A stretch of 64,000 nt of DNA. It comes from Candidatus Uabimicrobium amorphum (GTDB lineage: Bacteria > Planctomycetota > Uabimicrobiia > Uabimicrobiales > Uabimicrobiaceae). Below are positions 33,189 to 42,441 of this stretch, in pieces; within the stretch, counting starts at the first letter, position 1, and each line of letters begins with the position of its first letter. Made by a program: the position numbers and the translations under genes. Where the stretch lies: NCBI RefSeq assembly GCF_009002475.1, contig NZ_AP019860.1, positions 5,842,501-5,906,500 of the forward strand, in the 5' to 3' direction. Under the pieces are notes generated by a model. The model did not search any database. It was not told the origin of the DNA and was given only the letters and a program-made list of their open reading frames with translations.

Positions 33189-33806
33189 ATGGAGTTTCGT
33201 TTGCATTTATTTGTCGATATGTTGGCGACCCATTCTCCCAAAGCACATTACTACAGGTACCTAAATCAGTTACTGAGTAGCGTTGCGCAAAAACGTTATC
33301 GCGAAATGGAGAAAAGTATAGAGCATGCTTTGCGACTCGATCCCGGTAACACAAAGTATTTATTTGAAAAAGCTTGCATACTAATGGGACAAGGAGCTAC
33401 ACAATCTGCGCTGAAAATATTGCAAAAAATTGCGGTTTCGCCACCTGGGGACTATATTTTTCAAAGAGATTTAGCGCGTTTACAAATCGCAGAAATTTAC
33501 GTGTACGATTTGCAGGTCAGCGAAGAGAAAAAATTAGCGGTGGTGAAAAAACTCGTGAGAATGCAGAACTCCAATATCTTCCAACAAGACATGGTGTATA
33601 TACTAAAGGTAGGCCGGCTATATGCAAAGTTAGGTGAGTGGAAGATAGCGCGACAAATTTTTGATTATTTATTTTTTCACAAATACAAAGTAATGTACCG
33701 AGTTCCTTTTGCATTTGAATTTTACAAAGACAAATTAAACGAAAGCGACGAAGCGCGCGTGAAGAGTTATTTACAACAATTTACTTTTGACTACAGCAAA
33801 AAGTAA
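33189..33806 (+). CDS. TPR-like hypothetical protein
   Basis: 205 residues, helical throughout, with one clear TPR-type pair (YREMEKSIEHALRLDPGNTKYLFEKACILM) and weaker ones after it. No signal peptide. It follows the WD40 kinase by 72 bases on the same strand and may share its transcript. The ribosome site is not clear: GGGAG lies too far from the ATG at 33189, so the true start could be slightly different. Function unknown; a scaffold for the kinase is a guess. Confidence 0.6.
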   Translation: MEFRLHLFVDMLATHSPKAHYYRYLNQLLSSVAQKRYREMEKSIEHALRLDPGNTKYLFEKACILMGQGATQSALKILQKIAVSPPGDYIFQRDLARLQIAEIYVYDLQVSEEKKLAVVKKLVRMQNSNIFQQDMVYILKVGRLYAKLGEWKIARQIFDYLFFHKYKVMYRVPFAFEFYKDKLNESDEARVKSYLQQFTFDYSKK

Positions 33807-33895
33807 GATGGATTGAAAGTATTGGTAGGATTCGACTCTTCCCTCAGAGCGCCATTCCTGCAAAGCAAGGGACACTCTGAGTGAGCTGTGGAAGT

Positions 33896-35422
33896 TTAGT
33901 CTACGGGTAAAATATTTTCAATAGGGTTTGCTTCGCGAGGTCTTTTAAGAAAATAAAATACAATGGAAATAAAGAGGAATACTCCTGCCAAAGCAAGTCC
34001 AAAGCCGGTTTTTCCACCGAATAGCTGTGTTAATTTTGACAACCATTCGATTGCCATCGGTAGCTTTTCATTAAAGTCTATCTGAAAAGCGTCCAGAGAT
34101 GTGGAGATCACCGGAGATATAATACTCATATACAACGCAAATTTTGCGATCGTTTGCTTTTCTACGTGATACTTTAGCTCTTCGACGGTATCAATCACTT
34201 CACCATTGTAATAAATCTCAACGTATCCCTTTTGATTTTTACTTTCGGCGAGAGGGGTAACCGAAAAATTTGCCTGAGAAATTTCGGGGGTTACATCTAC
34301 TTTTTTCCGCGAGGGAACAATCAAGCAACCTGGAAAGTGAGGAACCACTTCTACTATTGGCTTTTCCTTGGAGACAACAACATCTTTTTTCCCCTCTACC
34401 TGTGCGATTTTTTTGTGTACGATTTTCTGAATTTTTTGTTGGGAAAAGATCACTTTTAGTGGGAAAATACAAAAAGGATACATTCTGTTGTAAAAGCGTA
34501 TCGTCGATTTGCGTTTGAGCTCGGTTTCAACAACCTCTTGTATTTGGTCTTTTGCCGCAGATTCTTGGGGAACTTGTGGTGGAGACGTAGGCGCTGGTGG
34601 TGGAGGTGAGGCAGCAGGTGCGGGTTGCGAAGGAGTAGATGTTGGTTGTGAGGCAGCAGGCGGAGCCTTCTTTTTGGGTGCGGATGCTTTTGTACGACGG
34701 GACTTCTTTTTTGGGGCAGACTCCGACGGTTTTGTGCTCGAAGAACTAGACGACAAAGGGGATTTATCTGCTTGTAAAGTTTTTTCTTCCTTTGCTTTTA
34801 ACCTATTCTCCAACGGAGAATCTGTCATTTGAATGGTTGCTTCGTAAGGATCATCGGCTTTATCCTGAGAAGGTTTTATGTTTTGCAAAGGGGAACCCGT
34901 CATTTGAATGGTGGCGCCATAAGGGTCATCCATTGGACTTATGGAAGAGCTTCGTTGTAACGGAGACTGATTGTTTTGGATTGTGGGGGCGTAAATATCC
35001 GAAGCTGGTTTTAGTGGAGATTGACTTGTTTGTATGGTGGCACCAAAAGGATCTTCGACGTGGTCGCTAGGGTAAGACGGCTGTTGCAACTGTTGAATAG
35101 CCGTTTGTATATCTGTACACAAAGCGCTGTCATCGTTGAATCCTGCATAGCGTAGAATACCTTGAAGGTCTGGTGGCAAGCTAACCAGTTTTATATCACC
35201 CCCACGATTGCGCGCTGTGGTTATATTTTCTAAAAAAGTTTTTAGAACCGGTGCGGAAATATGTTTTACGTTTTTCATATCACAGATAATTTTGTTTTTG
35301 TTCTCACTAAATAACCGAGTAAAATTATCTTGCAACGCACCAATGGTATTTTCATCGATATTACCGTTGAGAACCATCAGATGAATATCACTTTGAAGAC
35401 TCTGAATACTTATTCTTAGCAT
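33896..35422 (-). CDS. STAS-domain protein with repeated ATIQ/SPL motifs and C-terminal membrane anchor
   Basis: 508 residues. Residues 1-110 form a STAS domain (anti-sigma-factor-antagonist type): ISIQSLQSDIHLMVLNGNID, KNKIICDMKNVKHISAP, KLVSLPPDLQGILRYAGF. Next come four repeats of DPxxATIQ..SPL (DPFGATIQTSQSPL, IYAPTIQNNQSPL, DPYGATIQMTGSPL, DPYEATIQMTDSPL), a fifth degenerate copy, a Ser/Lys-rich and Pro-rich linker, and a domain of about 150 residues before a C-terminal transmembrane helix (ALAGVFLFISIVFYFL). The repeats look like sites for modification or docking, since each has an exposed Thr and Ser-Pro. No phosphorylation can be shown from sequence. Confidence 0.8.
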   Translation of the reverse strand: MLRISIQSLQSDIHLMVLNGNIDENTIGALQDNFTRLFSENKNKIICDMKNVKHISAPVLKTFLENITTARNRGGDIKLVSLPPDLQGILRYAGFNDDSALCTDIQTAIQQLQQPSYPSDHVEDPFGATIQTSQSPLKPASDIYAPTIQNNQSPLQRSSSISPMDDPYGATIQMTGSPLQNIKPSQDKADDPYEATIQMTDSPLENRLKAKEEKTLQADKSPLSSSSSSTKPSESAPKKKSRRTKASAPKKKAPPAASQPTSTPSQPAPAASPPPPAPTSPPQVPQESAAKDQIQEVVETELKRKSTIRFYNRMYPFCIFPLKVIFSQQKIQKIVHKKIAQVEGKKDVVVSKEKPIVEVVPHFPGCLIVPSRKKVDVTPEISQANFSVTPLAESKNQKGYVEIYYNGEVIDTVEELKYHVEKQTIAKFALYMSIISPVISTSLDAFQIDFNEKLPMAIEWLSKLTQLFGGKTGFGLALAGVFLFISIVFYFLKRPREANPIENILPVD

Positions 35423-35581
35423 AGTTATCTCCTATAATGTTTTTTTGGCAAAAAGACATCAAAGTATATCCCACAAAAATTGCGTTCGCAAATATGACAA
35501 TTGAAATATTTAAAAAAAATAAAAAGCCCATTCCAACGTTGGTGGTTGCGGCTAAAATAATCAAGATTAAAGAGGTTTATC

Positions 35582-36490
35582 GTGAGGAAAATTGTATTCT
35601 ATCCCGAAACAACATTGCAAGACCTGGATGCGGGCACTGTTGTGATGTACCCCATTGACAAGCGCAATTTGTATTACGTCGTTCCCAGCTTTTTGATTAT
35701 CGGAGCGCAAAAGTGCGGTACACGAGAGCTTCATACTTGGCTATCGATGCATCCCAATCTAAGAGCATCAGACAAAGAACTTCATTTTTTCAATGAAGTA
35801 ATTGACATAGAGCAGGAATGGATTCGTTATGTTTTACAACCGTGTTTTATGCACTCACGTGGTAAAAAACATTTTGATAAACACCGTTTCTACACATTTG
35901 AAAAATCCCCTGCATATTTCAACGACCTAAACTACCAAACACCCACCGCCGAAATTGTAAAACAAATGATGCCCTCTGCAAAATTAGTACTACTACTAAG
36001 AAACCCCGCAGACCGCGCCTACTCCGCATACCAAATGGGAAAAAAATCCACCAGATTTCGCGAAGCCAGTAAAAGCTCTCAGCAAGATTTCACTACTTTG
36101 ATTAAACGCAAGATGAAGGTCGTCGAAAACAAACCACAAGAGCAACTTGTACGGTTAGGTTATTATTCGTTGTATTTGCAGAGATGGTTAGATGTATTTC
36201 CACGCGAGAATCTTTTTGTGATCTTTCTCGAACACTTCCAAGAAGAGCCGCTTGTGGTGATGAAGGATTTGCTAGAGTTCCTCGAATTACCTCCTCTGGA
36301 CTACGCACCACTTATCGAAAAAAACTTTCGTGGATTGTGGGTGGTGAAGGGGCAATACTCTAAGGGAAATCGTAAGCCATATAAGCCGATGTCAAAAAAG
36401 GCGAGAACAATACTCGATGAGCATTACGCGCCGTGGAATGAGAAATTGAAGGAGTTACTTCCTGAGTGTGATATACCGTGGATGTCGTAA
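35582..36490 (+). CDS. Sulfotransferase-family protein
   Basis: 302 residues from a GTG at 35582 with AAAGAGG upstream. PAPS-binding motifs are visible: FLIIGAQKCGTREL (5'-phosphosulfate loop, residues 38-50) and VLLLRNPADRAYSAY (3'-phosphate motif). The spacing resembles the heparan-sulfate/carbohydrate sulfotransferase family. It would transfer sulfate from PAPS to a hydroxyl or amine of a sugar or other acceptor; the acceptor is unknown. There is no signal peptide, so it probably acts in the cytoplasm. Convergent with ruvB, with a shared terminator between. Confidence 0.85.
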   Translation: MRKIVFYPETTLQDLDAGTVVMYPIDKRNLYYVVPSFLIIGAQKCGTRELHTWLSMHPNLRASDKELHFFNEVIDIEQEWIRYVLQPCFMHSRGKKHFDKHRFYTFEKSPAYFNDLNYQTPTAEIVKQMMPSAKLVLLLRNPADRAYSAYQMGKKSTRFREASKSSQQDFTTLIKRKMKVVENKPQEQLVRLGYYSLYLQRWLDVFPRENLFVIFLEHFQEEPLVVMKDLLEFLELPPLDYAPLIEKNFRGLWVVKGQYSKGNRKPYKPMSKKARTILDEHYAPWNEKLKELLPECDIPWMS

Positions 36491-36493
36491 GAG

Positions 36494-36535
36494 AATATTT
36501 GTACCGCTTTGTTTTGTAAACGGTACAAATATTTT
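36494..36535. terminator. Bidirectional terminator between sulfotransferase and ruvB
   Basis: AATATTTGTACCG and CGGTACAAATATT form a perfect 13-bp stem with a 14-base loop. T-rich sequence follows on both strands. Confidence 0.75.
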
Positions 36536-36540
36536 AAACG

Positions 36541-37572
36541 CTAACTATCAAAGCCATCAAACAGGCTATCTTGACGTTGGGTTTTGACTCCCATGGCGTC
36601 ATACGCTTTCATTGTGACCTTACGACCACGTGAGGTTTTTTGTAGAAAGCCCTCTTGTATCAAAAACGGTTCATACACCGATTCAATGCTATCGTCTTCT
36701 TCTCCTACCGCAATCGCTAGTGTTTTTAACCCTACTGGTCCACCTCCGTAATCGATGATGGTTTGCAGTATTCTACGGTCGGTCTTGTCGAGACCACTTT
36801 CGTCAACTCCCAACATCGCGAGTCCTTGGGCAGCAACCTTGTCGTCGACAACGCCGTCTTCTGTATGCACTTGGGCCACGTCGCGAATACGACGCAGAAA
36901 ACGGTTGGCAACGCGAGGTGTTCCACGGCAGCGACTGGCGATCATCATAGCACCTTGGTCGGTAATGGAGCAGTTAAGTATTTTTGCGCTGCGTTGTATG
37001 ATCTTGAATAGGTCATCTACAGGATACAGTGACATCTTTTCATGGATGAGAAAACGTGCACGAAATGGGGCAGTGAGTAAGCCTTCGCGTGTTGTCGCAC
37101 CTATTAAGGTGAATGGTTTTAGCTTTAAGTTAATGGAGCGCGCACTTGGTCCTTGGTCAATCATGATGTCAATGGAGAAGTCTTCCATTGCCGAGTATAG
37201 AAACTCTTCTACCGCAGGGTACATACGATGAATTTCGTCTATGAATAGGATGTCTCCGTGGGCGAGATTGGTGAGAATTCCCGCTAGGTCTCCAGCTATT
37301 TTTAGCACGGGTCCGGAGGTGATGGTGATTTGTGCACCCAGTTCTCGGGAGATGATGCGTGCTAGTGTGGTTTTTCCCAAGCCTGGTGGACCTGAAAGAA
37401 GAACGTGATCGAGTACTTCTTCGCGTAAGGTGGCGGCTTTTATATACGTTTGTAGATTACTTATAACCTGTGTCTGGCCAACAAATTGGTCGAAACTTAG
37501 TGGTCGCAGACTGGCTTCTAGTTCGTGGTCTTCTTCTAGTTCGTTTTTCGATAAGGATCTATCTTCTTCCAT
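36541..37572 (-). CDS. ruvB: Holliday junction branch-migration helicase RuvB
   Basis: 343 residues, the motor of the RuvABC complex that drives branch migration at Holliday junctions. Walker A is GPPGLGKTT (61-69), Walker B is DILFIDEIH (around D112), the arginine-finger segment GPSARSINL and sensor 1 GATTREGLL are present, and the C-terminal DNA-binding wing (QEGFLQKTSRGRKV) follows. Length matches the family. No ruvA or ruvC is next to it. Confidence 0.97.
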   Translation of the reverse strand: MEEDRSLSKNELEEDHELEASLRPLSFDQFVGQTQVISNLQTYIKAATLREEVLDHVLLSGPPGLGKTTLARIISRELGAQITITSGPVLKIAGDLAGILTNLAHGDILFIDEIHRMYPAVEEFLYSAMEDFSIDIMIDQGPSARSINLKLKPFTLIGATTREGLLTAPFRARFLIHEKMSLYPVDDLFKIIQRSAKILNCSITDQGAMMIASRCRGTPRVANRFLRRIRDVAQVHTEDGVVDDKVAAQGLAMLGVDESGLDKTDRRILQTIIDYGGGPVGLKTLAIAVGEEDDSIESVYEPFLIQEGFLQKTSRGRKVTMKAYDAMGVKTQRQDSLFDGFDS

Positions 37573-37735
37573 TTTTTATCTCTTATACGGTGAAAGTACG
37601 GCTTAAAATTATATTCTACTGCGCAGTGGGGATTATTTCCATATATTTTTTGCGAAATTGTCGTTCGTGTTATGTTGCTGGTGGTTGTCATTTGTGGTAA
37701 GGGTTTCGTTTGCCGATTGGTGCCCTCACCATCGT

Positions 37736-37796
37736 CTTGTTGCTTTCAGCTTCGCTGAAAGCAACAAGGCTCATGCCTCTCCCACGGGAGAGGCAT
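37736..37796. repeat. GC-rich two-hairpin intergenic element B
   Basis: CTTGTTGCTTTCAGC-TTC-GCTGAAAGCAACAAG (15-bp stem) is followed by ATGCCTCTCCC-AC-GGGAGAGGCAT. On the other strand the order is CTCCCGTGGGAG hairpin, second hairpin, then GGTGAGGGCA, similar to the element at 23042. The 280-base gap between ruvB and the next gene contains nothing else recognisable. Confidence 0.7.
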
Positions 37797-37852
37797 AACA
37801 CGTCTTAGGTTGTCTTATTGCTTTATTTTATGCACGTCTGCGATAAAAGGAC

Positions 37853-40417
37853 CTACTTATTCCACAAATCATCGGTTTGCAGATTGCGATGCGAGTCGTT
37901 GTCGCACCATAGGGTAAAGTATTTGCTCTTGATTCCCATGATTTGTACATTGACTACTTGTATAGGATCTTGGTCTACTTGGGCAATGACTCTGCCATAG
38001 GCATCGCGGACGTTTTTCTTGGCAACATAGGTCGCGGTTTTTTCGACCACGGCGATGAACTTCACGTCGTGAAATCCCGGAAAATGCCAGTCGACGCGTC
38101 CTTCGGTGTCTTTTATGTTGTACTTTTGTAAAATTTTGCTGCGTACATCTCTGAAAATTTTGTAGTGATCTAACTCTATCTGGCGAAATCTTTTCCATAG
38201 ACTAGCATCCCAAGTGTAATAGAATGTGCCATCGTGTTGTAGGTACCAACCGTTTTTACTCCATTGCAGTGTCGTAAATTGTGCGTTGGAGAGAGCTTTA
38301 CCTTTTTCGTATTCTAGTGAGTCGAGTATTTGTTGTCTTTTGGGTCGAATGTGCTCAAAATGGCTGTCGTAGCTATTGAAGTCTTGGGACAGTCTTTGTG
38401 ATTCAGCGGCAATGCGTTGCAGCAGCTTTTCTTTTACCTTGCGCAGTTCTGCGTCTGCAAGACCAATGTTACTTGACGAAGCGGTTTTTTCAGTAAAAAT
38501 TTGTTGTAGCTCTTTGTTGTTGCCGACAATTTTTTGGGCGTTGTCAAAACTTTGTTTCATGAAGTACTTATTGTTGTTCTTTCGTGCGAGTATTCCTTGA
38601 TCACAGTAGGCAATTACTGTCCATTTTTTTGCCAAGAACAGCGCTTTGCTGATCTCTTGTGACACGTTGTGTGCGGCACCTAAATCTTTTTGCGATTGGG
38701 TGTGCAGTCTTTGTAATTCGTCGGCGTAGTGGGCAAAACTCAGCGGCGAAAAATGCGGTGATTTGTATCCGTTTATTTGCTTGTTTAGCGACTTCTGTAG
38801 TTCCGCTAGGCGTTTCTGTAGGTTATTGATGGTGGAACTATTCGACAGGCTATTGGTAAATGTTTGTACTTCTTTTTGTGAAGTTAACCACTGTTTTTTG
38901 TAAGCTTCGATGATCGCATGTGTGCCAAACTTCTTTTCGAGTTTTTGCAAAGCTTCGTTACCTAGTTCAATGTTATTGTTGAATTGTTGGACAATTCCCT
39001 GGGCGTCGGTGTCGGAGAGCTTTTGCATTTGTTGTGGATTGTCGCGGTAGTATTTGATCCAGTCGTTGTTTTTGTCCAGGTAGTATTTTGCTTTGCGAAG
39101 TTCGTAGTTGATGTCCTTGGCAATTTTGGCGGCCTGGGCTTCTTCGGCATTTTTTTGTAGAGCACGATATTTTTCTAGGTGTTCCTTATGTTGTGCGGGG
39201 TATTTGGCGAGAACATCGGCAAATGGTTGTGCTTGCTTGTAGTAGTTCATCAGCTTGTTGGGGTTACCGTTGGCGTATTTTGCCCAACGAAAAATGGAGT
39301 CTAATTTTGTTCGTGCTTGTTTTTCCGCTGCGGTGATGGTTCTCGAAGTATTTGTGTCAGAGTTGTTCGTTGTATTGTTGTTTGACGCGGTCGTGTTATT
39401 CGAAGTTGTATTGTTATTGGCCAAGGACGATTTTTTTAAGTCTTCGTATTGTCTCTTCCAACGCGATTTTTCATTTTGCACAGTATTGTATTCGCGTAGT
39501 TTGTCTTCGTATTGTTGTTTCCACTTTGTGCTTTGTTGTTGCCAGTGCGATTTTTGACTTTGTAGAGCGTTGTATTGGCGCTCTTTATCTTCGTATTGGC
39601 GTTTCCAGTTGGCACTTTGTTGCTGCCAACGCGATTTTTCACTTTGTAGAGTGTTGTACTCTTGTGATTTTTCTTGGTACAGAGTTTGCCATTTTGTGGT
39701 GTTTTGTTGCTGGGGTTGTTGACTTTGTAAAGCGTTGTACTCGCGCTGTTTGTCTTCGTATTGGCGTTTCCAGTTGGCACTTTGTTGTTGCCAACGCGAT
39801 TTTTCGCTTAGCAGGGTATTATAGTCACGGAGTTTTGCTTCATACTGTTGTTTCCATTTGTCGTCGGAAGAGGACGAGCTTTGTTGTTGTAGTTGTAAAC
39901 GCTCATTTTCTGCACGTAATTCGGCGATTTGTTTTCGTAAACTTTCTACCTGTGCGTTTTGTGATGCTTTTTTCTTTAGGGCATTTTGATGCTCTAGGAA
40001 AGTTTTATACGGCGAAAAAAAGTACGATAGCGATTTGACACTGAAAAAATTTACCGTATGGGTCTTTTCATCTGTTACGGTAACTTCGTATTCTCCAATG
40101 ACATCGTTTTGGAAACTATCGACGTCGACAACTTTAATTTTTACCTTGCTGCCATGATCAACGTCTATATTGGTATTGATGACCTGGTCGATATTCGTGG
40201 TGTTTTTGAATAGCGCACTTGTGAAAGTCTTTTTCCACTTGCCGTTTTTTTGTTGTAAGACTTCTATGCGAACGTCGGGTTTTTTTCCGGTAAAATCCCA
40301 AGATTTTCCGTTGGGCTTTTTGGCGGAGACTTCTATAGAACTAATGTAAAGTCTTTTGCTTTCGGCATAACAAAAAACCAGTAGTAGAGAGAAAATAATT
40401 GCGATTTGTTTTATCAT
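37853..40417 (-). CDS. Exported coiled-coil protein with C2-like N-terminal domain
   Basis: 854 residues. Residues 1-18 are a signal peptide (MIKQIAIIFSLLLVFCYA). Residues 20-130 form a beta-rich domain (KPDVRIEVLQQKNGKWKKT, GSKVKIKVVDVDSF, IGEYEVTV) that resembles a C2 domain. Then comes a Gln/Arg coiled coil with several near-identical units such as SRWQQQSANWKRQYEDKQRE, followed by an Asn/Thr-rich linker (NNTTASNNNTTNNSDTN), a second helical region and a mixed C-terminal domain. It is probably periplasmic or surface-exposed. C2-like fold is an inference from strand pattern only. Function unknown. Confidence 0.8.
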   Translation of the reverse strand: MIKQIAIIFSLLLVFCYAESKRLYISSIEVSAKKPNGKSWDFTGKKPDVRIEVLQQKNGKWKKTFTSALFKNTTNIDQVINTNIDVDHGSKVKIKVVDVDSFQNDVIGEYEVTVTDEKTHTVNFFSVKSLSYFFSPYKTFLEHQNALKKKASQNAQVESLRKQIAELRAENERLQLQQQSSSSSDDKWKQQYEAKLRDYNTLLSEKSRWQQQSANWKRQYEDKQREYNALQSQQPQQQNTTKWQTLYQEKSQEYNTLQSEKSRWQQQSANWKRQYEDKERQYNALQSQKSHWQQQSTKWKQQYEDKLREYNTVQNEKSRWKRQYEDLKKSSLANNNTTSNNTTASNNNTTNNSDTNTSRTITAAEKQARTKLDSIFRWAKYANGNPNKLMNYYKQAQPFADVLAKYPAQHKEHLEKYRALQKNAEEAQAAKIAKDINYELRKAKYYLDKNNDWIKYYRDNPQQMQKLSDTDAQGIVQQFNNNIELGNEALQKLEKKFGTHAIIEAYKKQWLTSQKEVQTFTNSLSNSSTINNLQKRLAELQKSLNKQINGYKSPHFSPLSFAHYADELQRLHTQSQKDLGAAHNVSQEISKALFLAKKWTVIAYCDQGILARKNNNKYFMKQSFDNAQKIVGNNKELQQIFTEKTASSSNIGLADAELRKVKEKLLQRIAAESQRLSQDFNSYDSHFEHIRPKRQQILDSLEYEKGKALSNAQFTTLQWSKNGWYLQHDGTFYYTWDASLWKRFRQIELDHYKIFRDVRSKILQKYNIKDTEGRVDWHFPGFHDVKFIAVVEKTATYVAKKNVRDAYGRVIAQVDQDPIQVVNVQIMGIKSKYFTLWCDNDSHRNLQTDDLWNK

Positions 40418-40486
40418 TTCGTATCACAAGTTAAAAAACTTGCTCTCCTTTCTGTATTCAATGATCGAACTCAAGTAGGGATTTTA

Positions 40487-41461
40487 TTACCTCTCATTTT
40501 TGTGCGGAAACATGCAGATGTTTTCCCAAATGAGTGCTACGGAAACATTTCTTTCTGTCATGTGCAAGCACTGAAGTAGAAAATCCAAAAAAGTTGTTAT
40601 TTCGTAATGGGTGTAGTTTACCGTTGCTCTTTGCAATTCTTTGGAAAAGTCGCTGTTGATGATTTGTGTGTTTATTTGCTCACCGGCTAGTTTAACGAGC
40701 ATCATATCGCGTACAACACTACACAAAAACGCAATCCATTTCTTGGTTTGTTGTCGTCCTTCTTCGCCTTTGGCACAAAAAGACATGATCGCTTCGGATA
40801 TGGAAATAGGATCGCGATTGCGTAAGGGAATTTGAATTAAACTATCGCGAACTTGCCAATCATTCTCCAGTATACTTAGAGCACTTTGTAGATTACCATC
40901 GGAGAGTTGTGCCGCCACTTGGGCACGATGAATAGGAATTTGGTGAGTGTTCACCAGTGTTTCGCAAGTATTTTTTATTCCTAAACTGTGGAGCTTGAAC
41001 ATTTGGCAACGCGAGAGAATGGTGTCGGGCACGCTATAAATATTTTCTGCGGTGAGAAGAAACAGAGCATGTCCCGGAGGTTCTTCTAATATTTTTAGAA
41101 GAGAATTGGCGGCCTCAATGCTCATGCGTTCTATATTGTAAATAACAAAAATGCGATACTTCGCTTCCCATGGTTTTATGACGGCGTTTTCAATGACTTT
41201 GCGTATTTTATCGATGGAAATGTTTTTTTTGTCTTCTGCGGAAATTTCCATCACGTCTGGATGAATTTTTTCGGCGACTTTTTGGCGTATGTTACTATTT
41301 TCTGTTTCGGGACTGAAGATTTTCTCAATGACTTGCTGGAGAGTATTTTCGAGTAAGAAACGATCACTTCCCATAAACAATGAGGCGTGAAAAATGTGTT
41401 CGTGTTTTACACTTTCTTGGAAATAGTGAATGATCTCGGTGGCGGATAAAGTGCTCTCCAT
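40487..41461 (-). CDS. DNA polymerase III delta'-like clamp-loader subunit
   Basis: 324 residues with the delta'/HolB pattern: EHIFHASLFMGSDRFLLENTL where an active ATPase would have its phosphate loop, KKNISIDKIRKVIE, then IFVIYNIERMSIEAANSLLKILEEPP, TAENIYSVPDTILSRCQ with the SRC motif. Lack of a usable Walker A loop is normal for delta'. It would help load the sliding clamp. It is the third gene of a tight operon: the GAGGAG site lies at the end of the prepilin gene, and only two bases separate the stop and start. Assignment as holB is by family, not by a full alignment. Confidence 0.82.
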   Translation of the reverse strand: MESTLSATEIIHYFQESVKHEHIFHASLFMGSDRFLLENTLQQVIEKIFSPETENSNIRQKVAEKIHPDVMEISAEDKKNISIDKIRKVIENAVIKPWEAKYRIFVIYNIERMSIEAANSLLKILEEPPGHALFLLTAENIYSVPDTILSRCQMFKLHSLGIKNTCETLVNTHQIPIHRAQVAAQLSDGNLQSALSILENDWQVRDSLIQIPLRNRDPISISEAIMSFCAKGEEGRQQTKKWIAFLCSVVRDMMLVKLAGEQINTQIINSDFSKELQRATVNYTHYEITTFLDFLLQCLHMTERNVSVALIWENICMFPHKNER

Positions 41462-41463
41462 GA

Positions 41464-42438
41464 TTACTGCTCCTCGGTTTTTTCCTCTATTTTTAATTGT
41501 CCCATCAAAGAAGCTCTAACAGTGAATTGCTTTTCTGTACCCTGTTCGATAACAGTAATGCTTGCGTTTCCTTGGTGATAGAGTGGATGCAGTTTTCCTG
41601 CTTCGTCAAATACAATCGGGGTCGTTCGTGGTCCGAAAACTATATTTTCTGGTAGAGTGTAACGTTCAAGCTCTACCAGTGTTTCGACCACAATTTCATC
41701 TAGTTTAAACTGTGCATCTTCCGCAAAAATCAATTCGGCATCATAATGTTCTATGGGAATAAAATCGGTAAATGTTAGCGATTTTTCTTCGATATTATTG
41801 ACAAAAATCGAGGATTTTTCACCATCGCAGCGTATTTTTAATTGTACCCATTCAAAAAGAGGTATGGATTCGGGGGTTTGTATACTTTCTTCTCCCCAGT
41901 TAAAAACGATGGTATGCTGTGGAGTTAACTGTAAACTACCATTTTCCCCTAAAGAAAAGATCGTGCGATTTCCGGTTTGCCCGGTGTAAAAGAAACACCA
42001 GAAAGAGATAATAAATCCATTGTTCAAACCCAGTGCTTGTACACTACCGCAATTTACTTGTCCAATTTTCTTTAGCGATACGGCACTTCCTACTTTACCA
42101 GGAACGATCTCACCGCCTTCGATGGAAATTTGTCCTCCAAAGCCATCGCTTGTGGACTGATTGATTTTTTCTAAATGCCAGCAGCCCAGCAAACGACTTC
42201 CTTGTAGGATAACAGCGTCCTCTACAACGCGAACCGTGCTTTTGTTCTGCGATTCGGCGGCGTAGTTCTTGCACGAACGCAATACATTGCGAATCTCAAA
42301 TGCTGCTCCTTGAACCGCAAGGCGTTTATTGAACTGCGTAAAAAAAGCACTGCTTGCGCCAAGTACGATAGAAATTATGGCCATAACGACCATAAGTTCT
42401 ATCAAAGTAATACCTTTAACTGTTGAAAAGCGTCTCAT
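41464..42438 (-). CDS. Prepilin-like protein with a lectin-like (LamG/ConA) domain
   Basis: 324 residues. The N-terminus has the type IV prepilin signal KGITLIELMVVMAIISIVLGA: Gly before the cleavage site, Ile-Thr-Leu and the conserved Glu5. A short pilin helix continues to about residue 65. Residues 80-265 are beta-rich with features of a concanavalin-A-like/LamG domain: GCWHLEKINQSTSDGFGG, GKVGSAVSLKK, ISFWCFFYTGQTGNRTIFSLG, WVQLKIRCDGEKSSIFVN. Pseudopilins with such inserted lectin domains are known in Planctomycetes and relatives. It may bind surface glycans as a pilus or type II secretion component. Confidence 0.82.
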   Translation of the reverse strand: MRRFSTVKGITLIELMVVMAIISIVLGASSAFFTQFNKRLAVQGAAFEIRNVLRSCKNYAAESQNKSTVRVVEDAVILQGSRLLGCWHLEKINQSTSDGFGGQISIEGGEIVPGKVGSAVSLKKIGQVNCGSVQALGLNNGFIISFWCFFYTGQTGNRTIFSLGENGSLQLTPQHTIVFNWGEESIQTPESIPLFEWVQLKIRCDGEKSSIFVNNIEEKSLTFTDFIPIEHYDAELIFAEDAQFKLDEIVVETLVELERYTLPENIVFGPRTTPIVFDEAGKLHPLYHQGNASITVIEQGTEKQFTVRASLMGQLKIEEKTEEQ

Positions 42439-42441
42439 TTG

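Noticed and set aside
39352..40038. 228-residue plus-strand frame within the coiled-coil gene
   Set aside because: It lies antisense to a gene with a clear signal peptide and repeats; the translation is low-complexity and rich in Cys and Val, a shadow of the repeats.
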